Assembly: GCA_903894755.1 (NCBI GenBank)
Contig: CAITRH010000303.1
Span: 1-34,863, forward strand
DNA from: an uncultured delta proteobacterium
GTDB taxonomy: Bacteria > Myxococcota_A > Polyangia > Polyangiales > Polyangiaceae
Reading direction: 5' to 3'
DNA length: 34,863 bases
In this document: positions 24,708 to 33,993 of the stretch, piece by piece
How positions within the stretch are numbered: the stretch's first letter is position 1
Layout of the letters: the number at the start of each line of letters is the position of its first letter
Notes under the pieces: generated by a model
The model's input: only the letters and a program-made list of their open reading frames with translations
Database searches by the model: none
What the model was told of the DNA's origin: nothing
Translations under genes and position numbers: made by a program

Positions 24708-25834
24708 CAACGGACCAGAGGACCGTGCAGCAGCTGGCAGCCGAGCTGGATGACACTCTCGCGTTCGACCTCTTCTTCGAGCCCCTCGGCAAGGACTTGA
24801 GCCCCTATGGCGGTCGCCAGCTGGACTAAGCCCCGCACGACCGCCTGCACGCCAAGGTCACGAGCGACACCGCGAAGACGTGCGAAGTCGATGCGCAAAA
24901 TTTCGGGGCGAATGATCGCGAAGGCAACGAGAGAAGAAGGGGTCGCCATGAGCCCGTCCGCGGCAAACCGGAATCCGAGCTTGCGAATGGACGCGACCCG
25001 TCCGTGAAGGCTGGCGAGGGCATCATGGGGCACACCGCCGGCCACCTCGAGGACAAGCCTGGATGCGTGCTTGGCAAAGAGATTGTCCGCCACCGCCAGG
25101 GAGCCATCCTGCAGGTCGTGGGCATGAATGGGAACCATCGTGGCGACAGTGGCTGGAAGGGTCCGGAGGAAGAACGCGATACGGTTTCGCACCGTGCGTC
25201 CGAGAGTTCGGAGACGGTCCACTTGTTGGGCGGTCCCGATCAGCGTGTCGCGGTACGACTGCTTGGGGTCGTTTGCGTGGGGGGCGGCCACATAGCCGAA
25301 AAGCTCCCCGGAGCTAGCCACGCGCACAGGCTCGTAGGCCACTTCTATCGAGCTGAGGGTTTTCCAAAAGGCCGACTCGAGCTCCTCGCGATCGGCGGCT
25401 TGGCCCGCGCCTCCGACCTGCTCGAGCGCCTCTCGCTTCTTGGACTCCAAACGACGTAACCGGACCGCGTCGGCTACCACGTCGACAAGCTGCTGAGGAC
25501 CAAACGGCTTCATCAAGTAGTGAAGCGCCCCGAACTCGACGGCGTCGATGGCCGTCTTGAGCTGCGGCGCTCCGGTGATCAACACCACCGGCACGTTGCT
25601 GTCTTGAGCGCGTACACGTCGCAGGAGCTCTAGACCGTCGATTCCAGGCATCGCGATATCGCTCACGATGGCATCGAAGGCCCCCGGCGAAAGGTAGTTG
25701 GTAGCCACCTGGCCATCTTCGGCCCCCTGCACGGTGAACCCCGCTTGGGTGAGGGCCCGCGTATAAACTCGCAACAGCATGGCCTCGTCATCGACAATGA
25801 GCACACGGCCGCGGGAGGAAGACTCATTCGACAT
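24707..25834 (-). CDS. Response regulator with degenerate EAL domain
   Basis: The 375-residue protein has a receiver domain (1-125) with all key residues: acidic Asp15-Asp16, phospho-acceptor Asp59 in SDIAMPG, Thr87 and Lys109 in LMKPFG. A domain with EAL-fold landmarks follows (about 145-375). The catalytic motifs are lost: the EAL triad position reads GYVAAP, the DDFG position reads ADGL and the ExxE region reads LAEGLEEE. RPEILRID and GCQLLHGPLV remain recognisable. It is therefore probably a c-di-GMP-blind signalling protein that acts by protein contact. The frame continues upstream, but ATG 25834 has a GGAG nine bases before it and fits the receiver start. It lies 44 bases after the Ig-repeat gene and overlaps the pseudouridine synthase start. 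Confidence 0.87.
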   Translation of the reverse strand: MSNESSSRGRVLIVDDEAMLLRVYTRALTQAGFTVQGAEDGQVATNYLSPGAFDAIVSDIAMPGIDGLELLRRVRAQDSNVPVVLITGAPQLKTAIDAVEFGALHYLMKPFGPQQLVDVVADAVRLRRLESKKREALEQVGGAGQAADREELESAFWKTLSSIEVAYEPVRVASSGELFGYVAAPHANDPKQSYRDTLIGTAQQVDRLRTLGRTVRNRIAFFLRTLPATVATMVPIHAHDLQDGSLAVADNLFAKHASRLVLEVAGGVPHDALASLHGRVASIRKLGFRFAADGLMATPSSLVAFAIIRPEILRIDFARLRGVARDLGVQAVVRGLVQLATAIGAQVLAEGLEEEVERESVIQLGCQLLHGPLVR

Positions 25835-25878
25835 CAAACCACGCTCCGGCCCCCACCATAACCGTTCTTTCTCCTGTG

Positions 25879-28800
25879 TCAGAGAAAAAATTCGTCCCGG
25901 CCACGTCGACGCCACACTCGTTGCCACAAGACCGCGATCGCGAGAGCAAAGGCCGCCCACATCGGAGACGCCGAACGAGCCCTTGGCGCAGTCGCACAGC
26001 CTCCGCTGTCTGCCCCCACCGGCCGGATCCCTGAGTCCGCCGACGCATCGAAAGTCGCCCCTGCATCGGGCCCGGCCAGCGCATCGGGTCCCCATGTCCC
26101 ATCGATGACCGCATCTGCCCCCGACGAGTCCTTGCCTCCGTCAACCCCGACATCGGGCCCCGCATCGGAGATCAGTCCTCGTCGCACATCGTGAAAAACG
26201 CGCGGCGATACGCTCTGCAAGAACCCGTCGGTCCCCTCGTAGCGCGCCTGTAAGATCACCGTCCCCTCCACAAGGCCGTCGAGAAACCATCGCGCCGTGC
26301 CATCCGTAGCGACTTGGACAACGGCGAAACTTTCAAAACCGGTCCCGTTATCCCGCAAAAACGTAACGACCCCTTGGGGCATTCCAGAGGGCACTTGCAC
26401 CGTCGCTGTCAACGTGACCCGATCGCCCAGGGACGACGGATTGGGAGCCGACTGCAACACGGTCCCCGTCAGCGCCGACTGCACCATCAGCGACACTGAT
26501 GGCGATGTGCTTGCCGCTCGATTCCGAGCCCCTTCGTAACGTGCCGACAACACGTGTGCCCCACGCGTTAGCACCCGAGTCACAAGTGTCGCCCCCCCGT
26601 CAACGTCAATGGGAACCTCTCCTAAAACATCGGTCCCATCCAGAAACGTCACCGTACCTTCGTATGCAAACGCCCCTGGTCCCAACACCCTTGCCGTCAA
26701 CGTGACCTCGCCGCCCCAGGTTGCGGGATCGGGCCCGACCACCAAGCCCGTGGTCGTCTCCGCAGCCCGCACAACTTGAACGATCGACGTCGCGTTGGCG
26801 GCTTCATCCGTCGCCGACACCACCAGGGCCCCCGCCGCAAGTGACGTGGACGACACCGTCGCAACGCCATCGATCAAGGGGGCCGCACCTAGAAATGCCC
26901 CGTCCACTAAGAGCGTCACCATCCCAGTCATGGGGCTCGACGAGGTGAAGGTCACGCGCTCGCCAAAGAGCGACGGCGCGGGTCCCGCCACAAGAGCAAG
27001 GGTCGAAGTCCCCACGGTCATCACCGTCGATGTCGAGCTTCCGAAACGCGCCTCGCCGCCATAGGACGCGGACACCAAATGGAGACCTGACGAGAAAGTC
27101 GGCGCAAACACCGCCACTCCGTCCGCCCCCAACAGCACCGTCGCTAGACTCTTTCGAGCTTCGAAAAACGTTACCGTCCCCGATAACGTCGCCCCTGCAG
27201 GCGCTCCTGACACCACCGCCGTAAGCAGCACCGGATTGGCCCCCACCGCCAGCGTCGTGGTCGTTGACGCAGTCTGCACGTTGCCTGGTGCCTCGAGAGA
27301 CGTGCTTGCAGCAAAGTTTTCATCGCCTCCGTACGTCGCCACGAACTTATGGAGTCCTAGCGCCGCAGCTCGAAGCGTGAGTGCGGCGATCCCTCGCTCG
27401 TTCAGGACCGCAGTCCCAATCGTGAGGTCCCCCTCGCGTAAGAAAACGATCCCCGACGGCATGGTCTTGCCGGTCGACGTCACCGTTGCCGTGAGCGTGA
27501 TGGGCGCACCAAAAGGGGCCGACGACGAGACCACGTCGAGCGTCGTGGTGGTGGGAGCCCTTGTCACTCGGTGCGTAAAAGGAGTCGACGTGCTGGCCAC
27601 GAAGATGGCGTCCCCCTGGTATTCGGCCGTGAGCACATGATCTCCAGGAGTGAACCCGGCAACGTTGACCTCCGCGATCCCGGCTGCACATGACGCGGCA
27701 CCGACCCACACCGCGCCCTCGCGAAACACGATGAGCCCTGAAGGCGCAGCGTCCGAGAATTCCCACAACACGGTGGCTCGAACCGTCGCCGGGGCCCCCG
27801 AAACTGCCGTCGACGAAACCGCCAGCGTCGTCGAGGTCGCCACCTTCCCAGCCCGATACGTCACGGGTGGCGACACGCTGCCGACAAACGTGCCGTCGCC
27901 CCCGTACACTGCAGAATACGTGTGCTCTCCAGGAGCAATGATCGGAATGGCCAGGGTCGCCGTGACCCCTGGTCCCAAGGCGACTTCCGAGACCGAGGAC
28001 GTGCCTTCCATGAAGGTGACGCTGCCTGATGGCGTACTGCCGGCGTATTCCGAGGTGACCTGCGACGTGAGAGTCACCCCCTGCCCGCGTGCCGCAGCAG
28101 TAAGCGTTGTCACCGTATCGGCCCCGTCCACCCTGTACGCGAGCTCGATCGATTGGCTGTCTGCAAAGTTGGCGTCCCCCTCGTACCGTGCGGTGATGCG
28201 ATGAACCCCCACACTGAGCGTCGGCACGACCAGCGACACCACACCGCTGGTGGTGGAGAGCGCCGTACTCCCAAGGCGACTTGCCCCGTCGAAAAACGTC
28301 ACGGTGCCACTCGGACGCGCAGCTGGGTAGTTGTCGACGACAGTGGCCGTCAGCGTGAGGGGACGTCCCACGATCTGCGAGGTCGGAGACGCGTCAACGG
28401 TGGTCGCCGTGCCCGCCTTTGCAACGGCGATGGACACCGGGTTGGAGGTCCCTTGGGTCAGGCGTACGTCTCCTCCATAAGACGCCGTGATCCAATGGGC
28501 TCGGACCGCGAACGACGGGACCAAAAGGAACGCTGCTCCGAGCGAGTCGAGGTCCAGGGTGCCGAGGAGCGACAAGTCGTCGTAGAACGAAACGGTGCCT
28601 GTCGCCGGCGCTCCACCGCGCGTCGAGGATACCGTCACCGAGAGCATGACCGTGGCTCCAGCGGCGGGATTCAGAGGGCTTGCCGTGAGCGTCGCGACCG
28701 AGGGGATTCGGGCGACCGTTTGCGTGACCGTTTCCGACCAGCTGGGACCGAAGATGTCGTTGCCGCCGTAGGACGCTGAAAGCGTGTGGCTGCCTGGACT

Positions 28801-30528
28801 GAGCGACGACAAGCTCCACGTGGCGAAGCCGTCCGCAGCCACCGGGCTGGTCCCGAGCGACGTAGCGCCTTCGTGGAAGGTCACGGTGCCTGAGGGGCGT
28901 TGTCCCGTGCAGGTGCTGCAGCTCACGGAGGCCGTAAGGCTCACCGCATCGCCCAAGATCGTGGCAGCTGGGGTAACGACGAGCGAGATGGCCGAGGGGG
29001 TCTGATCGACGCTGTAGATGATCTCGGCAGAAGTCCCCGAGGCAAAGGACGTATCCCCTGAATAGGCCGCTGTCAGAATGTGACGTCCCACGTTCAAGCC
29101 CGCAAGCCTGAGGCGGGCGACGCCGGACGTATCCAAGGTTGGTGTGCCCAGGCTCGTTTGCCCATCACGAAAGTACACCGTACCGGTGGGGACAAACCCT
29201 TGGTAGGTCGATGTGACCGTTGCGGTCAACGTGATCGGCTCGTTGATTTTGGCGGTTGGCCAGGGCGAGATGGTGAAGCCGACGTTTGACGTTGCCTGGG
29301 CCACCAGGCACTGAAACGGCGCCGATGTGCTGGCCAGGAACACCAAGTTCCCTGAATACGAAGCGGTAAACCGATGCTCGCCCATGGCCAGCGACGCAAG
29401 GTTGATGGACACGGTGCCGTTGGCGCCAAGCGGGACGGAGCCGACCAGCACGGTGGCATCACGGAAGGTGATCGTGCCAGTCGGAGGAGTAGCTCCGAAA
29501 CTCGACGTCAGCGTGGCGGTAACGGTCACCACGGAACCAAGAGGAGCAGGAGATGGACTCGCAGAAACCACTAGAGTCGTAGGGGCTTGGGCCACCGCGT
29601 GCTGAGCCAGACCGGAGCTTCCCGCAAATTGCCCGTCGCCCGAATAGGACGCTACAATCACAACGTTGCTTCTCGTGGTGGCAAAGGACATGGTGATCTG
29701 GGCCACGCCCTGAGCATTGAGCGGGGCGGTATCGACAAACGTGCTCCCGTCGTAGAAGGTCACCCAGCCACTAGGAGTGGCTCCCGGATAGGTCGATGAG
29801 ACGGTGGCAAACACGGTCACCGATTGGCTTACAAAGGACGGGCTGGGGGAAACGACGACATGGGTGGCGGAAGCGGATGCGGTGACGCCATGCGCAACGC
29901 CGGCGGAAGTGCTTGCGACAAAGACCGTGTTGCCGCCATAGTGGGCCGTGAGCACACGGTTTCCAAATTCCAGTGTAGTGAGCTCGATCGACACGGTCCC
30001 GTTCGAAACGGACGCCGACCCCACCGGCGTGGCCGTAGCCGCGTCGTAGAAGGTCACCACACCTGTGACTGCGGCCCCCTTATAGGAAGACGACACGGTA
30101 GCGGTGAGGGTGACGCGGGTTCCCAGGGGGGCTTCGGAGGGCGAAACGACAAGCCCAATGGTGGTGGGGGCGACGTTGACCACTTGGGTGACAACGGACG
30201 ACGTGCTTGGTGCGAAGCCGGTAGCACCGACGTATTGGGCAGCGATGGAATGCGTGCCAGGGCTTAGCTGGGACCAGTCGAACTGGGCCACGCCGCTCGC
30301 GTCCATGTAGACGCTTCCGAGCGCAACCCCCCCATCGGTGACCGTGACCAGGCCGGTCGGTATGCCGCTAGCGGCACCGACGGTGATGCCGAAGCGGACA
30401 CTTTCGCCTCCGCTCGAAGGATTTGGCATTGCGGCCAGGGTAGTGGTCGTGGTTATCAGCGCGACCGCGGAGGCGCTCGAGAGGGAGACCAAAAGCAGGG
30501 TTATCAACGATAGCAGCCACCGATTCAC
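25879..30528 (-). CDS. Large Ig-like repeat surface protein with MYXO-CTERM-like anchor
   Basis: The 1549-residue protein has a signal peptide (WLLSLITLLLVSLSSASA) and 15 tandem domains of about 90-100 residues of the bacterial Ig-like group (Big_3/5 type). Each follows the pattern TTTxLxVSPSPxxxG, VTLTATVSS, PSGTVTFxDG, LGxVxLxxxG, LSPGxHxLTAxYxGD, FxxSTS. They run from about 27 to 1440 with no other domain inserted. A low-complexity Asp/Gly/Ala stretch (about 1450-1505) leads to GGCATAP, a hydrophobic helix and a basic WRRRGR end. This resembles MYXO-CTERM, the anchor processed by a myxosortase in Myxococcota. It starts at GTG with AAGAGG six bases upstream. Likely role: surface stalk or adhesin, by analogy with other Ig-repeat proteins; the ligand is unknown. 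It heads the transcript with the REC-EAL gene 44 bases downstream. Confidence 0.87.
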   Translation of the reverse strand: MNRWLLSLITLLLVSLSSASAVALITTTTTLAAMPNPSSGGESVRFGITVGAASGIPTGLVTVTDGGVALGSVYMDASGVAQFDWSQLSPGTHSIAAQYVGATGFAPSTSSVVTQVVNVAPTTIGLVVSPSEAPLGTRVTLTATVSSSYKGAAVTGVVTFYDAATATPVGSASVSNGTVSIELTTLEFGNRVLTAHYGGNTVFVASTSAGVAHGVTASASATHVVVSPSPSFVSQSVTVFATVSSTYPGATPSGWVTFYDGSTFVDTAPLNAQGVAQITMSFATTRSNVVIVASYSGDGQFAGSSGLAQHAVAQAPTTLVVSASPSPAPLGSVVTVTATLTSSFGATPPTGTITFRDATVLVGSVPLGANGTVSINLASLAMGEHRFTASYSGNLVFLASTSAPFQCLVAQATSNVGFTISPWPTAKINEPITLTATVTSTYQGFVPTGTVYFRDGQTSLGTPTLDTSGVARLRLAGLNVGRHILTAAYSGDTSFASGTSAEIIYSVDQTPSAISLVVTPAATILGDAVSLTASVSCSTCTGQRPSGTVTFHEGATSLGTSPVAADGFATWSLSSLSPGSHTLSASYGGNDIFGPSWSETVTQTVARIPSVATLTASPLNPAAGATVMLSVTVSSTRGGAPATGTVSFYDDLSLLGTLDLDSLGAAFLLVPSFAVRAHWITASYGGDVRLTQGTSNPVSIAVAKAGTATTVDASPTSQIVGRPLTLTATVVDNYPAARPSGTVTFFDGASRLGSTALSTTSGVVSLVVPTLSVGVHRITARYEGDANFADSQSIELAYRVDGADTVTTLTAAARGQGVTLTSQVTSEYAGSTPSGSVTFMEGTSSVSEVALGPGVTATLAIPIIAPGEHTYSAVYGGDGTFVGSVSPPVTYRAGKVATSTTLAVSSTAVSGAPATVRATVLWEFSDAAPSGLIVFREGAVWVGAASCAAGIAEVNVAGFTPGDHVLTAEYQGDAIFVASTSTPFTHRVTRAPTTTTLDVVSSSAPFGAPITLTATVTSTGKTMPSGIVFLREGDLTIGTAVLNERGIAALTLRAAALGLHKFVATYGGDENFAASTSLEAPGNVQTASTTTTLAVGANPVLLTAVVSGAPAGATLSGTVTFFEARKSLATVLLGADGVAVFAPTFSSGLHLVSASYGGEARFGSSTSTVMTVGTSTLALVAGPAPSLFGERVTFTSSSPMTGMVTLLVDGAFLGAAPLIDGVATVSSTSLAAGALVVSATDEAANATSIVQVVRAAETTTGLVVGPDPATWGGEVTLTARVLGPGAFAYEGTVTFLDGTDVLGEVPIDVDGGATLVTRVLTRGAHVLSARYEGARNRAASTSPSVSLMVQSALTGTVLQSAPNPSSLGDRVTLTATVQVPSGMPQGVVTFLRDNGTGFESFAVVQVATDGTARWFLDGLVEGTVILQARYEGTDGFLQSVSPRVFHDVRRGLISDAGPDVGVDGGKDSSGADAVIDGTWGPDALAGPDAGATFDASADSGIRPVGADSGGCATAPRARSASPMWAAFALAIAVLWQRVWRRRGRDEFFL

Positions 30529-30714
30529 GTCGAACCTCTTCTTGAGAAGGGCAGCGTCCAGGACACCGCACCCGAGGAGGTTACTCCGAGTGCATCGAGA
30601 GGCGAGCGGTACCGTTGCTGTGGACTCTTGAACCGTCTCGGTAGACTCTCAAGCTCGCGCTCGCGACAGGGGTTTGCGATTGACTCCGCCCCCTACCGGG
30701 ACAAAGGATACGCC

Positions 30715-31452
30715 ATGGTTGATTTGGAGGGGAAGTCCCTGGATGCCGCTTGTTTCGCGCGGATCGTTGCGACCACACCGGATGGCATCGCCCTCGTGGA
30801 CCACTCCTACGTCTACCTCATCGTCAATCCGACCTATCTTCAGTGGCATCGCAAGACCCAGGAGCAGATCGTCGGCCACACGGTGCAGGAGCTGTTGGGC
30901 GACGAGGTCTTCTTCTCCACGGTGAAGCCGCAGATCGATCGCGGCCTCGCGGGGCAGACCGCCCGCTACGAATTTTGGCTTCCGTTCAACGACGGGGTCC
31001 GACGCTTCATCAGCGTGACCAACGCCCCGTACATCGAGGACAGCGGAGAGCTCACCGGCGTGGTGGTCACCGTTCGGGACATCACCGCCCTAAAGGAGGC
31101 GAAGACTCTCCTTGCACGGCATGCGGCTCGAGAGCAGACGGTCAACCGGGTAGTGCAGGCTATTCGCAGCTCCCTCGCCCTCGACGCGGTTTTTTCCATT
31201 GCGGTGCAGGAGGTGGGCAAGGCGGTCTCGGCAACGCAGACGATCCTGGCGAGGCGCCAGCCGCAGGATAAGTTCTGGTTGCACATCGCGGAGTACCGTG
31301 CCGACCCAATGGTCCCCGTCTCCTTGGGCCTGCGGATTCCAGACGACGGCAATCCCGTTGTGGAAGCGCTGCTTCGGGGCGAGCGGGTGCAGCTCGCGAG
31401 CACCTCGTGGACATTCCCCTTGCACAGACCTTGCCGGGCCATGTGTTCCTAG
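30715..31452 (+). CDS. Sensor half of a frameshifted hybrid histidine kinase (PAS plus partial GAF)
   Basis: The 245-residue frame starts at ATG 30715 with AAGGA six to seven bases upstream. A TTG 87 bases earlier is in frame but less likely. It holds a PAS domain (about 15-130, TTPDGIALVDHSYVYLIVNP ... VVVTVRDITALKEAK) and the first half of a GAF domain (AREQTVNRVVQAIRSSLALD ... LLRGERVQLAS). The GAF then breaks. The rest (DIPLAQTLPGHVFLVPLTIE) is in another frame starting near 31398, and this frame ends at a TAG at 31450. Both halves are needed for one GAF, so this is a single gene split by an indel near 31395-31410, from mutation or sequence error. Confidence 0.82.
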   Translation: MVDLEGKSLDAACFARIVATTPDGIALVDHSYVYLIVNPTYLQWHRKTQEQIVGHTVQELLGDEVFFSTVKPQIDRGLAGQTARYEFWLPFNDGVRRFISVTNAPYIEDSGELTGVVVTVRDITALKEAKTLLARHAAREQTVNRVVQAIRSSLALDAVFSIAVQEVGKAVSATQTILARRQPQDKFWLHIAEYRADPMVPVSLGLRIPDDGNPVVEALLRGERVQLASTSWTFPLHRPCRAMCS

Positions 31453-33188
31453 TGCCGCTCACCATCGAGGGGCAGGTCTGGGGATGCCTTGGTCTGCGGC
31501 GCATTGCAAAACCCTGGCTCGAGGAGGAGCAAAGCCTTGCCTGCCGATTGGCCGACGAGCTCGCCCTGACCATCCACCACGCAAGTCTCCACGACCGGCT
31601 TCAGAAGGAGCTCGCGGAGAGGCTTTCCATCGAGGCGTCGCTGCGCCGGTCCGAAGAGCGACTGCGGCTTGCCCTCGACTCCGGCCGCCTCGCCTTCTGG
31701 GACTGCGACCCGGACACGGGACAGATGGTCTGGAGCGACCGGGAGATGGACCTCCTGGGATATACGTCCCACTCAGTGACCCCCAGCTTCGAGGCCTGGC
31801 TTGCCAGGGTCCATCCCGAGGACCGTCCCCGAATCGATGCAGCACTGGCAGCGCTGAGCAGCGGTGCAAGCACGATGGAGATGGAGCACCGTGTAATTCA
31901 CCCAGACGGCAAGGTCCTCTGGTTGCGCGCCACCGTTCGGATCGTCACAAGCGAGGGGGGACACAAAGTTCGCATACTCGGCACGAACATCGATATCACC
32001 GCAGACGTGCTCGCCAGGGAGGACCTGAAGCGAGCAAAGAAGGCCGCCGAAGCCGCGACCCAGGCCAAAAGCGATTTCCTTGCGGCCATGAGCCACGAGA
32101 TCCGAACCCCCATGAACGCCGTGCTAGGCATGGCGGAGCTGCTTCGAACAACTCCTCTCACCCCCAACCAGCATCACTTGCTGAACACAGTCCTCAGCAG
32201 TGGCGACGTGCTCTTGACGCTGGTCAACTCAATCCTGGACTTCTCCCGCGTCGAAGCCGGGCAAATCGACCTGACGGAAGCTCCCGTGGACCTTCGCCGC
32301 TGCGTTGAGGAAATCGTGGAGCTGCTCTCGCTGCGCGCCGCAGAGAAGTCCCTCACGCTCAAGGCACTGGTGGACGTTCGGGTGCCTACGTCGCTCCTTA
32401 CAGACGCTACTCGGGTGCGGCAGGTGCTCTTCAACGTAGTAGGCAATGCTGTCAAGTTCACCGAGCGGGGGAACGTGACTGTGACCATGTGCTCAAAGGC
32501 AGTCGAAACGGGGCTGCACGAGGTGGAGATCGCGGTCACGGACACTGGGCCGGGCATTGCGGCGGACGCTCTGCAGGGGCTGTTTCTCCCCTTTCATCAA
32601 GTCGATCGCTCCTTGGCAAGGCGCTTCGGAGGGGCGGGGCTAGGACTCGCCATCAGCCAGCGTCTTTGTCAGCTTATGGGAGGAGGTATCCAGGTAACGA
32701 GCCAAGTGGGCAAGGGCTCGACGTTCCGCTGCACCTTCCGAGCGCGGTCGGTTCCCCTGTCCGCTCCGCTGCCGCAGCTGCCCCCGAGCATCTTCGACGC
32801 CACCTTCGCCAGCAGGTTCCCTCATCGGATTCTGGTGGCAGAAGACGACGCGATCAGTCGCGACGTAGTCGAGTTGATGCTCGAGCACCTCGGCTACACT
32901 GCGGACTTTGCGACGAACGGGCGTGAAGCGCTGGAGGCGTTGGAGCGCGAGTCCTACGACTTCGTGTTGATGGACGTGCAGATGCCGGAGCTCGATGGTC
33001 TCGACGCCACGCGGCGTCTACGCCAGCGGAACATCAAGCACCTCTGGATCGTAGGGCTCAGTGCCCACGCCTTTCAGAGCTCGCGGGACGAGGCCATGGC
33101 GGCCGGCATGAACGATTACCTTACGAAGCCCGTCTCGGTCGCTTCCCTGGCCGAGGCGTTCAATCGTGCCCCGCCGCGTCCGGCCTGA
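31407..33188 (+). CDS. Kinase half of the hybrid histidine kinase (GAF end, PAS, HisKA, HATPase, REC)
   Basis: The 593-residue frame carries the rest of the GAF (to about 65), a PAS with PAC (about 90-210, LRLALDSGRLAFWDCDP ... GTNIDITADVLAREDLKRAK) and HisKA with H-box SHEIRTPMN (His230). HATPase follows with N-box NVVGNAVKFTERG, DTGPGIA and GGAGLGLAIS. A C-terminal receiver has Asp523 in LMDVQMPELDG and Lys in YLTKPV. All kinase and receiver residues are intact. It has no Shine-Dalgarno at the GTG 31407 and its GAF lacks a first half, so it is not a proper independent start. The whole protein would be a soluble tandem-PAS/GAF hybrid kinase, with no transmembrane segment. Next to it are the 21-bp array and an acyl-CoA ligase remnant. 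Confidence 0.88.
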   Translation: MDIPLAQTLPGHVFLVPLTIEGQVWGCLGLRRIAKPWLEEEQSLACRLADELALTIHHASLHDRLQKELAERLSIEASLRRSEERLRLALDSGRLAFWDCDPDTGQMVWSDREMDLLGYTSHSVTPSFEAWLARVHPEDRPRIDAALAALSSGASTMEMEHRVIHPDGKVLWLRATVRIVTSEGGHKVRILGTNIDITADVLAREDLKRAKKAAEAATQAKSDFLAAMSHEIRTPMNAVLGMAELLRTTPLTPNQHHLLNTVLSSGDVLLTLVNSILDFSRVEAGQIDLTEAPVDLRRCVEEIVELLSLRAAEKSLTLKALVDVRVPTSLLTDATRVRQVLFNVVGNAVKFTERGNVTVTMCSKAVETGLHEVEIAVTDTGPGIAADALQGLFLPFHQVDRSLARRFGGAGLGLAISQRLCQLMGGGIQVTSQVGKGSTFRCTFRARSVPLSAPLPQLPPSIFDATFASRFPHRILVAEDDAISRDVVELMLEHLGYTADFATNGREALEALERESYDFVLMDVQMPELDGLDATRRLRQRNIKHLWIVGLSAHAFQSSRDEAMAAGMNDYLTKPVSVASLAEAFNRAPPRPA

Positions 33189-33218
33189 GCGTCGCAGCTT
33201 GGGCCTCACGCTTTGTCC

Positions 33219-33324
33219 GCAGCACTTTTGGACCGACCCGCAGCACTTTTGGACCGACCCGCAGCACTTTTGGACCGACCCCGCAGCACTTTTGGACCGA
33301 CCCGCAGCACTTTTGGACCGACCC
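33219..33324. repeat. Tandem array C, 21-bp unit, 5 copies
   Basis: Five identical 21-bp units (each beginning GCAGCACTTTTGG and ending ACCGACCC) start at 33219, 33240, 33261, 33283 and 33304. One extra C between the third and fourth unit shifts the register by one. The period equals that of arrays A and B, but the sequence is unrelated. The array begins 30 bases after the kinase stop codon and ends directly at the acyl-CoA ligase remnant. Confidence 0.93.
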
Positions 33325-33993
33325 GCAGCCTCGATGTGGGGAGAGCTCGCGGCAAGCTTGACACCCCACGCCCCATCGGGGTTCATGGTGTCCATGCCCA
33401 CCGACCTCGAAGCCTACTTTGCAATCCCCTGCATGGGGGCCGTGCTCCACCCCCTCAACCTGCGACTCCACCCCAACGAGCTCGGCTACATCGCTCGCCA
33501 CGCTGAAGACCGCCTGGTCCTTGTCGACGAGTCCCTCTTGCCGCTCCTTCAACAGTTTCTCCCCCAGGTCCCCTCCGTCGAACATGTGATCGTCCTGCGA
33601 GACGGCCCTCCCCCAGGCGATGAACGCCTCGACTACGAAACCCTGCTCGCCGCCGAACGTCACGGCTTCGAGTTCCGCAGACTCGAGGAAAACCAGGCAG
33701 CCATCATCTGTTACACCTCGGGCACCACTGGCAATCCCAAGGGGGTTGCCTACAGCCACCGTTCCACTGTGCTTCACACCCTCGTGGCTTGCATGGCCGA
33801 CACCATCGGCGTTTCCGAGGCCGACTCGGTCCTGCTGACGCAGCATCTCGAGGCGAGGTTTGCCAAGTTTTGGCTTCCTGACGACTACGTCTTCGTGCAT
33901 CAGATTCCTCGTACTTCGACAGGCAAGTTTCAGAAGCTACGGCTGCGAGAGGAACACGGAGACCTTCTGGTGCGTCGTCGCCCGCCCCCGTGA
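33325..33993 (+). pseudogene. Acyl-CoA ligase (AMP-binding enzyme) remnant
   Basis: The frame contains recognisable adenylate-forming enzyme blocks: LEAYFAIPCMGAVLHPLNLRLHP and DELGYIARHAEDR-like text (here NELGYIARHAEDR), then the AMP-binding P-loop YTSGTTGNPKGV and the C-terminal IPRTSTGKFQK. The order is right but the size is wrong. After SEADSVLL the sequence jumps directly to LEARFAKFWLPDDYVFV, so roughly 300 residues are missing, including most of the adenylation core. The N-terminal part is missing too and the upstream frame runs into array C. It cannot be active as such. Its stop overlaps the GTG start of the next gene (GTGA), so the operon junction survived the deletion. The intact ancestor was probably a medium- or long-chain fatty-acid CoA ligase. 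Confidence 0.85.

Noticed and set aside
33160-33900. Long minus-strand frame through array C and the ligase remnant
   Set aside because: It is antisense to clear AMP-binding motifs and its Gly/Cys runs come from the array.
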